From positions 1 through 15,080 of the forward strand of contig JAGWML010000045.1 of assembly GCA_028873155.1 (NCBI GenBank): 15,080 nt of DNA, given 5' to 3'. A program made the position numbers and the translations under genes. The notes under the pieces were generated by a model. The model was not told the origin of the DNA, made no database searches, and saw nothing but the letters and a program-made list of their open reading frames with translations. Positions within the stretch are counted from its first letter, which is position 1, and each line of letters starts with the position of its first letter. The stretch is from Acidobacteriota bacterium (GTDB lineage Bacteria; Acidobacteriota; Terriglobia; Terriglobales; Acidobacteriaceae). This document shows, one piece after another, positions 1 to 7,143 of this stretch.

Positions 1-287
1 ACCGCCTGAGCTTGCTTAGGCCCATAGCTCCAATTGGAGAGAAGATTGATCCGGCTAAGGAAAAGGCCGATGCAGCGCAGGACAAGCGAACTTACGCAGA
101 TATGTGGCTAATTCGCGAGAGACTCCAAACCTTAAGGGCTTCCATACTCGACAATGCTGAGAGAACCCTTGAGAAGAAGGAGTATATCGTCGCGGTCTAC
201 ACTCCGATCAGTGTGCTCTTGTACGTGATTGGCACCTTGCTTGCCGTCCTAGCGAGGTTGGCAGGAGTTGAGCCGCTCGAAAGCTAA
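1..287 (+). CDS. hypothetical protein with C-terminal membrane segment (5' end outside window)
   Basis: The reading frame is open to the left edge of the window, so the true start probably lies upstream; the first in-window start-like codon is a TTG at 12. The visible part (about 94 residues, stop TAA at 285-287) has a charged, probably helical stretch rich in Lys, Glu, Arg and Ala. A hydrophobic segment of about 25 residues follows (YIVAVYTPISVLLYVIGTLL and onward) and the protein ends with a short polar tail. That suggests a coiled-coil-like domain anchored by one C-terminal transmembrane helix. I do not recognise the family. A hand count gives about 52% G+C for this stretch, lower than the GC-rich genes beside it. 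It converges with the transglutaminase-like gene, with only 23 bp between the two stop codons and no clear terminator. Confidence 0.6.
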   Translation, partial: RLSLLRPIAPIGEKIDPAKEKADAAQDKRTYADMWLIRERLQTLRASILDNAERTLEKKEYIVAVYTPISVLLYVIGTLLAVLARLAGVEPLES

Positions 288-310
288 AGACTGCGACAAC
301 GCCAAGGAGA

Positions 311-1294
311 TCATTGTTGCTGCTGCATCTGCTGCAAATCAATGACGGGCACGCGCGGCGCGGCAGGCTGCTGTGCGCGCTCCACCAGCACGCTCCAGTC
401 ATCGGGAATCGGCAGCTTGCGATCCAGCGCAGGAGGTTGCTCGCTGGCATCTACCTGCACAGCAACATAGAGCTCGCTCTCCGCGCTGCCCCGGAAGATG
501 CCATGTGTCGGCGGCACATCGGCGTAGTCGCGTCCTACAGCGGCGCGGATATGCCGCCGATGCGCAATGAGATTATTGGTTGGATCGAAGCCGACCCAGC
601 CAAGATGAGGCAGCAGCACATCCACCCATGCGTGTGTCGCGTCGGGTGTGCTGCGGTCGTGGGCTTCGCGGCTGCGATAAAGGTAGCCCGAAACATAACG
701 CGCCGGGATGTGCACATGACGCAGCAGCGCAAGCATCGTGTGGGTAAAGTCCTGGCATACTCCCTGGCGGCTCACAATCGCCTCATCAATTGGCGAGTCC
801 ACGCGCGTGGAGCGCGGCACGTATTCGAAGTACTCAAAGAGCCTTTGATTCAACTCGTGCACCAGCATCAGCGGATCGTCGCGCCGCACCACATCCAGCT
901 TTCGCGCCAGTTCGAGCAACGCCGGGGTCTCGACAGCGAAGGTGCTCGGCAGCAGCATCTCCCAGTAGTCGCCTCCGGCAATCATCGTGTCCAGATCGTT
1001 CCATGCGTCGGGCGCGAGGAAGCCCGGAATCTCGGGAATCGCCTGCTGCTCCACCACGCTTTCCGCAACGATCACCAGTTGAGTGTGCTCGCCCGGAATA
1101 TCGAAGTGCTGCACATTGTTGCCCATGTGATCGCGATAGCTGAAGACGCGGCAGCGCGGACTGACCGACAGGGTGAATGACAGGCAGTGCTGGTTTGCAT
1201 CCGAGCGTGGGTGCATGCGCGTTTCCATGATGCTCTCGCGGATAGGCTCCGAGTAGCGAAAGCGCGTCAGGTGCCGGATGGAATAAAACTGCAT
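311..1294 (-). CDS. transglutaminase-like family protein
   Basis: 327-residue protein of the bacterial transglutaminase-like (papain-fold) superfamily. Residues 1 to about 80 resemble the beta-rich N-terminal region that precedes these domains (starting MQFYSIRHLTRFRYSEPI). The core follows with the complete triad: Cys180 in RQGVCQDF, His221 in DATHAWVDV and Asp237 in GFDPTNN. There is no signal peptide, so it is probably cytoplasmic. Family members act as cysteine peptidases or amide-exchange enzymes; the substrate here is unknown. The start is well fixed: GGAGGG lies just upstream of the ATG, between it and the stop of the alpha-E gene 12 bp away, which implies translational coupling. It is the last gene of the ATP-grasp/alpha-E/transglutaminase operon. 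The C-terminus is a short Gln-rich tail (QQMQQQQ) encoded by CAG/CAA codons. The family call is firm; the function is not. Confidence 0.9.
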   Translation of the reverse strand: MQFYSIRHLTRFRYSEPIRESIMETRMHPRSDANQHCLSFTLSVSPRCRVFSYRDHMGNNVQHFDIPGEHTQLVIVAESVVEQQAIPEIPGFLAPDAWNDLDTMIAGGDYWEMLLPSTFAVETPALLELARKLDVVRRDDPLMLVHELNQRLFEYFEYVPRSTRVDSPIDEAIVSRQGVCQDFTHTMLALLRHVHIPARYVSGYLYRSREAHDRSTPDATHAWVDVLLPHLGWVGFDPTNNLIAHRRHIRAAVGRDYADVPPTHGIFRGSAESELYVAVQVDASEQPPALDRKLPIPDDWSVLVERAQQPAAPRVPVIDLQQMQQQQ

Positions 1295-1306
1295 CGCAAC
1301 CCTCCG

Positions 1307-2269
1307 TCAGACAGCCAGTGCCGACTGGATGGAATAGTGAATGTAATAGCTGTAGATCAGCTCATGGATGCGCAGACACTGCTCGCGGATTGTGTGCAGG
1401 AAGCGTGCTGAATCTCCCGACAGAATCTCTCCAATGGAGGTGAAGTCGAGCATCGCGTGCAGCCGTCCGATTCCTGCGGTCAGCTCATCCGGCGGACGCC
1501 GCGCGCCTGTGCGCTGAATTGCAGTGATTGCCTGCCTGATACCATCCACCGAGTAACGGATTGCATGCGGAAAGTCACGATTGAGCAACAGAAACTCGAG
1601 GATGCGATCGGGCGTCAAGTCGGCGGTGTAGACCTGGCAATAGGCTTCAAACGCAGTGCAGCAGCGAAGCAGTCCCACCTGCTCCAGATACTGGTAGCCG
1701 GAGTCGTCGCGCTCCGGCGCTTGAAACAGATCCGCTTGATAGACCTCCAGCAGCGTCGCTGTGGCGTAGGCGCGCTCCAGGTAGCGGCCCAGGCGGATGA
1801 AGTGCCACCCCTGGCCATGAATCATCGTTGTGTCCGTGACGCCCTTGAACAGATGAATCCCGTCCACCACGCTTGTCAGCACATCCGCCATGTTGGAGCG
1901 CGACTGCGTGAGTGCATGCGGCGAGTGCATCTGGTGGTAGAGGCGGTTCAGCCTCTGCCATTGCTCAGTTGAGATCTCCTCGCGCACCTGCCGGGCATTC
2001 TCGCGCGCGGAGTTCACTGCGTAAGTCACGGACCCGGTCTTCAGGCTGTCGAAGACCAGGGTGTGGGCCATCGATTCCAAATCGCCATTCCATTCCAGCT
2101 CCCGCGAGTCCCCGAGCGCCTCTACCAGCCGCCGCCACCGCGACTCCGCGGTTGCGCCTGCCGTGTCAAGCATCAGGCTCATAGTCACATCGAGTTGGCG
2201 CGCGGTGTTCTCTGCCCGCTCTAGGTAGCGGCTCATCCAGTAGAGGCTGTCAGCCACTCGCGATAGCAT
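1307..2269 (-). CDS. alpha-E domain-containing protein (DUF403)
   Basis: 320-residue, almost entirely alpha-helical protein matching the alpha-E family by its N-terminus (MLSRVADSLYWMSRYLERAE). The RYLERA motif occurs twice, at residues 14-19 and 162-167 (LGRYLERAYATATLLEV), which suggests two similar helical halves. The biochemical role is unknown; these proteins are almost always encoded beside circularly permuted ATP-grasp and transglutaminase-like genes, so it is probably a partner or scaffold in the same pathway. The frame stays open 70 codons further upstream, but that part overlaps the ATP-grasp gene and has no family similarity. The ATG at 2269 is chosen because of the family N-terminus and a GGGAGAG ribosome binding site about 8 nt upstream. 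The gap to the ATP-grasp stop is 26 bp, and the gap to the transglutaminase start is 12 bp. Confidence 0.9.
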   Translation of the reverse strand: MLSRVADSLYWMSRYLERAENTARQLDVTMSLMLDTAGATAESRWRRLVEALGDSRELEWNGDLESMAHTLVFDSLKTGSVTYAVNSARENARQVREEISTEQWQRLNRLYHQMHSPHALTQSRSNMADVLTSVVDGIHLFKGVTDTTMIHGQGWHFIRLGRYLERAYATATLLEVYQADLFQAPERDDSGYQYLEQVGLLRCCTAFEAYCQVYTADLTPDRILEFLLLNRDFPHAIRYSVDGIRQAITAIQRTGARRPPDELTAGIGRLHAMLDFTSIGEILSGDSARFLHTIREQCLRIHELIYSYYIHYSIQSALAV

Positions 2270-2295
2270 CGTTCGACTCTCCCGGAACGTACTTC

Positions 2296-3762
2296 TCACC
2301 TGGACTCCAAAACCCATGTATCTTTGCTGCCTCCGCCTTGCGAGGAGTTCACGACGAGCGAGCCCTTTTCGAGCGCGACGCGCGTCAACCCGCCCGGCAC
2401 AATATTCACCTTGTCGCCGAAGAGGATGTAGGGCCGCAGGTCCACATGGCGCGGCTCCAGGCGATCGCCGATCAGACAAGGCGCACGCGAGAAATCCAGC
2501 GTGGGCTGCGCAATGTAGTTGCGCGGATTGGCTTCAATCTGCCGCGCGAACTCCTCGCGCTGCCGTGCCGTGGAGTGCGGACCGATCAGCATGCCGTATC
2601 CGCCGCTCTCGCCGACGGCTTTCACCACTAGCTTGTCGAGATTGGCCAGGACGTGCTGGCGTTCCTTCTCTTCGGTCAGCAGAAAGGTCTCGACGTTCGG
2701 AAGGATTGCATCTTCTTCCAGGTAGTAACGGATGATGCGCGGCACATAGGCATAGAGCGCCTTGTCATCGGCCAGTCCTGTGCCGAATGCATTCGTCACC
2801 GTCACGTTGCCTGCACGGTAGGCGTTGAAGAGGCCCGCGCAGCCCAGCGCCGAGTCCGCGCGAAAGACAAGCGGATCGCTGAAGTCATCATCCACGCGGC
2901 GATAGATGACGTCCACGCGCTTTAGCCCGTCGGTGGTGCACATGTAGACGATGTTGTCGTGCGTCACCAGGTCGCGGCCTTCCACGAGATCGATGCCCAT
3001 CTGGCGAGCGAGATACGTGTGCTCGTAATACGCGCTGTTGAAGACGCCGGGAGTGAGCAGGACGATGTTCGGCTCCGGCCGACCTTCTGGCGCCAGCGAG
3101 CGCAGCGTCGCCAGCAGCAGTTGTGGATAGTGCTCGATGGGCCGCACCCCATAGCTTTGAAAGAGCTGCGGAAACGTCCGCTTCATCACGCGCCGGTTAG
3201 CCAGCATGTAACTTACGCCGGAAGGCACCCGCAGGTTGTCTTCCAGCACCACGAACTCCCCGTTGTTCATCCGCAGCAGGTCTGAGCCCACCACCGCGAT
3301 GTAGACATTGCGCGGTACCTGCAATCCGCGCATCTGCCTGCGAAAGTGCTTGCAGCTGTAAACGAGATCGCGCGGCACCACATGGTCGTTGAGGATCTTG
3401 CCTTCGGAATAGACATCGCGCAGAAATAGATTCAGCGCGGTGATGCGCTGCGTCAGCCCGCGCTCAATGCGGCTCCACTCCTGCGCGGTGATCAGGCGCG
3501 GCAGCAGGTCGTAAGGAAAGATGCGCTCGGTGCCTTCCTCGCGCCCGTAGACCGTGAAGGTGATGCCCTGCGTCAGGAAGGAAAGCTCGGCAGATTGCTT
3601 GCGCCGTTGCAACTCATCCTCAGGCAGTTGCGCCAGCGCCTCAGCCAGCGTGCGATAGTGCGGGCGCATCGCTCCCGAAGGCTCGCGCATTTCATCGTAG
3701 GCGTCATCGAGCGGATATTCGCCGAAGAGCGTATTCACTTCGACGGAATGACCTGGACTCAT
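2296..3762 (-). CDS. circularly permuted ATP-grasp protein
   Basis: 488-residue member of the circularly permuted ATP-grasp family (formerly DUF404/DUF407), predicted to be an ATP-dependent carboxylate-amine ligase. Visible landmarks are VVLEDNLRVPSGVSYMLANR (171-190), the glycine-rich ATP-binding stretch LVVKAVGESGGYGMLIG (378-394), RPYILFGDKVNIVPGGLTR (443-461) and the C-terminal NSSQGGGSKDTWV (472-484). The frame remains open to 3915, but the extra 51 residues look non-coding. ATG 3762 fits the family N-terminus (VNTLFGEYPLDDAYDEM); its ribosome binding site (GGGAAG, about 13 nt away) is weak, so the start is moderately certain. It is first of three genes with the alpha-E and transglutaminase-like proteins. 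By analogy with other ATP-grasp ligases it may form an amide or peptide bond, but the product is unknown. No proteasome-like (Anbu) gene, a known companion in other genomes, lies in the window. Confidence 0.88.
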   Translation of the reverse strand: MSPGHSVEVNTLFGEYPLDDAYDEMREPSGAMRPHYRTLAEALAQLPEDELQRRKQSAELSFLTQGITFTVYGREEGTERIFPYDLLPRLITAQEWSRIERGLTQRITALNLFLRDVYSEGKILNDHVVPRDLVYSCKHFRRQMRGLQVPRNVYIAVVGSDLLRMNNGEFVVLEDNLRVPSGVSYMLANRRVMKRTFPQLFQSYGVRPIEHYPQLLLATLRSLAPEGRPEPNIVLLTPGVFNSAYYEHTYLARQMGIDLVEGRDLVTHDNIVYMCTTDGLKRVDVIYRRVDDDFSDPLVFRADSALGCAGLFNAYRAGNVTVTNAFGTGLADDKALYAYVPRIIRYYLEEDAILPNVETFLLTEEKERQHVLANLDKLVVKAVGESGGYGMLIGPHSTARQREEFARQIEANPRNYIAQPTLDFSRAPCLIGDRLEPRHVDLRPYILFGDKVNIVPGGLTRVALEKGSLVVNSSQGGGSKDTWVLESR

Positions 3763-3801
3763 GCGCGGACAACTTCCCGGGTACAGATTCAGGATAGATT
3801 G

Positions 3802-3819
3802 GGTGGCGGCATCGCCACC
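3802..3819. promoter_or_regulatory. perfect inverted repeat in ATP-grasp leader
   Basis: A 7-bp perfect inverted repeat (GGTGGCG, loop GCAT, CGCCACC) lies about 40 bp upstream of the ATP-grasp start, between the two divergent transcription units. It has no T-run after it on either strand, so it is not an obvious intrinsic terminator. It could be a leader hairpin or a small operator. No clear sigma-70 promoter for the minus-strand operon could be assigned nearby. Confidence 0.35.
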
Positions 3820-3939
3820 GGCTAATCCTGTCCTATTCTTGTAACATGCAGCGCGTAAAGGTGGAATCAGGAATCCCAAGAGCCTCCATTGAGCCATCTT
3901 CGACGTCGGCTTCAAGCCTTCCTATGGTCTGTTTCCACC

Positions 3940-3968
3940 TTGTGCTCGCGCCGCTCACTTGATATAAC
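3940..3968 (+). promoter_or_regulatory. putative sigma-70-type promoter of the M61 peptidase gene
   Basis: A TTGTGC -35-like hexamer (3940-3945) and a TATAAC -10 hexamer (3963-3968) are separated by 17 bp, the optimal spacing. Transcription would start near 3975 and give a short leader that contains the AGGAGA ribosome binding site at 3980-3985. Placed by inspection only; no start site is known. Confidence 0.55.
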
Positions 3969-3995
3969 CTGAATCCCTCAGGAGAACTGCGAATC

Positions 3996-5939
3996 ATGAC
4001 AACTTTGTCGAGGTTGATGGCGCGCGCTGGCGTTGCCTTTCTGATTGCCACTTCTTTCGTGCTCGCCGGTGCACAGCAGACGCCGATTCAAATCACGGCG
4101 GACCTGACAGACGCGCCGCGCAAGCTCTACCACGCGGAGATCGATCTGCCCGTCCAGCCCGGATCGATCGCGCTCGTCACGCCGCAATGGATTCCCGGCA
4201 CACACATGCCCGCCGGCCCGGCTGAAGACATCGCGGGTGTCGTCTTCACCGCCAACGGCAAGACGCTGCCCTGGCGCCGCGATGACGTGGACCTCTACGA
4301 GTTTCATCTCACCGTCCCTGAAGGCGTAACCACGCTGCACGCACATCTCGACTGCATTGTCACGGCGCGCGTCACGCACAAGCTGGCCGTGCTCGAATGG
4401 GAGAAGCTGCTGCTCTACCCGGCGCACACGCCCGTGCGCGACATCCCAATTCAGCCTTCGCTCAAAGTTCCCGCTGGCTGGGGTGTTGGCACTGCGCTCA
4501 CACCCATTGGTACTGCATCGTATCCCGTGCCCGCGGCGGGCAGCACCACGCATTTCGCTGTGACCAACATCGAACAGTTGGAGGACTCGCCGTTGATTAC
4601 TGGCGAGTACTTCCATGAGTACGCGCTCGCGCCCACCGTCACGCCGAAGCACTATCTGGACGTTGTAGCCGACGAGCCCGAGGATGTGCAGTTGCGCCCG
4701 GCTTTCCTTGCCGGCGTCAACAACCTGGTGCGCGAGGCAGACACTCTCTACGCCTCGCACCACTACAACGTCTACCACTTCCTGCTCACGCTCTCAGACG
4801 TTGCCGGCGGCGAGGGACTGGAACATGGACAGTCCTCTGACAATGGTGTCGGAGAAAAAGGATTTGCAGATGCCGCTCACCAACTGCCGATGGCGGATCT
4901 GCTTTCCCATGAGTTCACGCACTCGTGGAACGGCAAGTATCGCCGCCCCGCAGGCCTCTATCAACCGGATTTTGCCACGCCGCAACAGGGAGCAATGCTC
5001 TGGGTGTATGAGGGCATGACCGAGTATCTCGGCAACGTGCTTGCAGCCCGATCGGCGCTGAAGACGCAGGCACAGTACCGCGATGTGCTCGCCTACACCG
5101 CCGCAACGCTGGATTACCGCCCTGGCCGCGAGTGGAGACCGACCGAAGACACAGCCGTAGCTGCGAGCATTCTTCGCAATCCGAGTCCGGCGTGGTCGAA
5201 CTGGCGTCGCAGCCAGGACTACTACTTTGAAGGCGAGCTGTTGTGGCTCGATGCGGACACACTCATTCGCAAGATGACCAGCAACAAGAAATCTCTCGAC
5301 GACTTCGAGAAGGTCTTTCTCGGCAAGGGCGGCAACACTGGACCGCTCATTGTCCCCTACACATTCGATGAGCTCGTGCAGGATCTCAACGAAGTAGTCC
5401 CTTATGATTGGGCGACGTTTCTCCACGACCGTATCGACAACATCAACCCGCACGCAGATCTCGCCGGCATCGAGCAAGGCGGCTACAAGCTGGTCTATCG
5501 CGATGAGCCCACTCCTTCCATCCGCATGATGGCGGCGGCAGGCGGACCGCGCCGCGGAGGCGTGCAATGCTGGTTCTCCATCGGCCTGCAGATCGGTGAA
5601 GACGGCACGATTCGCGATGTGCGGTGGAATGGCCCTGCTGACAAGGCGCAGCTTGTGCCAGGAGAAAAGATCCTCGCGATCAATGGTCAGGTTTTCTCCG
5701 GCGACCGGCTGCGCGCGGCGATTCGCGACGCCAAGGGGACCACCAAGCCGATTCAACTCATCGTCCAGTCGGACACGTATGTCTCCACGGCGCAGATCGA
5801 CTACCACGATGGTGAGCGCTATCCAGCACTGGAGCGTGCTGACGGCACACCGGACTACCTGGATGACATCACCAAGCCGCGCACGCAACTGGAGCCTGTG
5901 AAAGAGAGCAGCAGCTCGGACTCAGGTTCATCGGAATAG
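3996..5939 (+). CDS. secreted M61-family metallopeptidase with PDZ domain
   Basis: 647-residue zinc metallopeptidase of the M61 (glycyl aminopeptidase-like) family. An N-terminal signal peptide is visible (hydrophobic core GVAFLIATSFVLAGA, cleavage probably near residue 26), so the enzyme should act in the periplasm or outside the cell. The beta-rich N-domain covers roughly 30-230. The catalytic site is HEFTH (305-309) followed by Glu339 in VYEGMTEY as the likely third zinc ligand. A later helical domain includes YYFEGELLWLDADTLIRK (409-426). A PDZ domain lies at about 525-592 (GPADKAQLVPGEKILAINGQ), as is usual for the family. The C-terminus is a Ser-rich tail. The start is supported by AGGAGA 10 nt upstream. 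The gene is divergent from the ATP-grasp operon and convergent with the MFS gene. M61 enzymes remove N-terminal residues, often Gly or Ala, from peptides; substrate specificity cannot be read here. Confidence 0.92.
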   Translation: MTTLSRLMARAGVAFLIATSFVLAGAQQTPIQITADLTDAPRKLYHAEIDLPVQPGSIALVTPQWIPGTHMPAGPAEDIAGVVFTANGKTLPWRRDDVDLYEFHLTVPEGVTTLHAHLDCIVTARVTHKLAVLEWEKLLLYPAHTPVRDIPIQPSLKVPAGWGVGTALTPIGTASYPVPAAGSTTHFAVTNIEQLEDSPLITGEYFHEYALAPTVTPKHYLDVVADEPEDVQLRPAFLAGVNNLVREADTLYASHHYNVYHFLLTLSDVAGGEGLEHGQSSDNGVGEKGFADAAHQLPMADLLSHEFTHSWNGKYRRPAGLYQPDFATPQQGAMLWVYEGMTEYLGNVLAARSALKTQAQYRDVLAYTAATLDYRPGREWRPTEDTAVAASILRNPSPAWSNWRRSQDYYFEGELLWLDADTLIRKMTSNKKSLDDFEKVFLGKGGNTGPLIVPYTFDELVQDLNEVVPYDWATFLHDRIDNINPHADLAGIEQGGYKLVYRDEPTPSIRMMAAAGGPRRGGVQCWFSIGLQIGEDGTIRDVRWNGPADKAQLVPGEKILAINGQVFSGDRLRAAIRDAKGTTKPIQLIVQSDTYVSTAQIDYHDGERYPALERADGTPDYLDDITKPRTQLEPVKESSSSDSGSSE

Positions 5940-5959
5940 CTGCGGCATGCGCGAACAGA

Positions 5960-5993
5960 AAGACCGCAACAGGCGTTATGCCGTTGCGGTCTT
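5960..5993 (-). terminator. hairpin terminator shared by convergent M61 and MFS genes
   Basis: Arms AAGACCGCAAC (5960-5970) and GTTGCGGTCTT (5983-5993) are an 11-bp perfect inverted repeat. A further GGC/GCC pairing inside the 12-nt loop would extend it. On the minus strand the stem is followed by TTTCTGTT, a reasonable U-tract, so it should end the MFS transcript. On the plus strand, 20 nt after the M61 stop, the downstream tract is poor. The MFS stop codon (5976-5978) sits in the loop, so the last MFS codons form one arm. Confidence 0.75.
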
Positions 5994-7124
5994 CGCGCTG
6001 TTTGTCCCAGATGCAGGGGCACTCATCGCCGGCAATAGCAGCGCCATCATTGCAAGCGCTGCGGGTATCGTGAGCATGCCCGTGCGCAGGCTGCCCGTGC
6101 TCGATGAGAGCCAGCCGGCAAGCCATGGCAGAACCGAACCGCCCACTCCGGCTGTTGCCAGAATCCAGCGCGTATCGGCTGTCCGCGGAGTGCGCGCAAA
6201 GAACAATGCAATCACAATCGGGTAGACCGGTGCCAATGCTGCGCCCAGCAAGAGCATGGCCGCCGCGCGTGCCGCCGGAGTCGGTAACACGAAAAGCAGA
6301 AGAGAAGCGACCAGCGCCGCCAGCACAGCCACGCCCAGCATGCGTTCTCCGCGCGCCCGCAGCAGCAACAGCGATGAGAGACCGCGTGATGCCAGAAAGC
6401 CAATGAAGTAAAGCGACGATGCCGCTGCTGCCTCCGCTGCTCCGACGCCTGTAGCGCGCAAGAGAAAACTGGCAAGCCAGGTCGTGGCGGTGTTCTCAAT
6501 ACCCACCTGCAAGAACGCCGCTCCGGCAAAGAGAAGAAGCAGCCGCACGCGCGCGCTTCCCGGTGTGGCTGGAGGAATGGGAAGGGTGGCTGGCTCTGCT
6601 TCCAGGAAGGCGCAAGCAGCGGCTGCAATCAACGCCGCGCCGGCCAGCATTCGATAGGCGATTGCGTAGTCATAACGCAGCAGGACGCGTGCGGCAAGCA
6701 GCGGCGCGACGAGAGCGCCTACGCTCCAACTGAAGTTGAGAAAAGTCAGTACGGGCGCACAGCGCTCCCGAAAATGATGCCCGACGTAAAGATTCACCGC
6801 CGACATCGGGACGCCATTGCTGATGCCAAAAAGGAAGAAGAGCACCGGCAGCAAAGGGCGCCCGGCCACGCTGATGCCCAGGCCCGCCGCTGCCATGAGC
6901 AGAAAACTCATGCGGAGGCTCAACACATAGTCCCTGCGGCAGATGATGGCGCCAAGACTCGTTCCCGCGAAGTACAGCAGAAACAAGACTCCCGATTGAC
7001 GGTCGACAAGATGAAAGCGCGCGGTGATCGACGGCAGCAGCGGACCACCGATAGCCTGTACCACACCCGTCAGTGCAAAAACCGGATGAAGCACCAGCAC
7101 GGCCCGTTGCGGTGGAATGCGCAT
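5976..7124 (-). CDS. MFS transporter
   Basis: 382-residue, strongly hydrophobic protein with about 12 predicted transmembrane segments, matching the usual size of a major facilitator superfamily permease. The first helix (VLHPVFALTGVVQAIGGPLLP) leads into a cytoplasmic-side motif region (RFHLVDRQSGVLFLLYF). A polar central loop near residues 175-190 (EAEPATLPIPPATPGSARVR) separates the two six-helix halves. The substrate cannot be assigned. The position 19 bp downstream of a LacI-family regulator suggests a sugar or sugar derivative, as inference only. The ATG at 7124 has only a weak, very close AGG upstream, so translation may be coupled to the lacI-like gene. The end of the coding region lies in a terminator hairpin shared with the convergent M61 gene. 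Confidence 0.85.
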   Translation of the reverse strand: MRIPPQRAVLVLHPVFALTGVVQAIGGPLLPSITARFHLVDRQSGVLFLLYFAGTSLGAIICRRDYVLSLRMSFLLMAAAGLGISVAGRPLLPVLFFLFGISNGVPMSAVNLYVGHHFRERCAPVLTFLNFSWSVGALVAPLLAARVLLRYDYAIAYRMLAGAALIAAAACAFLEAEPATLPIPPATPGSARVRLLLLFAGAAFLQVGIENTATTWLASFLLRATGVGAAEAAAASSLYFIGFLASRGLSSLLLLRARGERMLGVAVLAALVASLLLFVLPTPAARAAAMLLLGAALAPVYPIVIALFFARTPRTADTRWILATAGVGGSVLPWLAGWLSSSTGSLRTGMLTIPAALAMMALLLPAMSAPASGTNSAKTATA

Positions 7125-7143
7125 CCTCGGCTACACGTTCTGC

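Noticed and set aside
4794..5888. 364-codon minus-strand open frame antisense to the M61 gene
   Set aside because: The sense strand encodes a clear M61 protein with catalytic motifs; the antisense product shows no family features.
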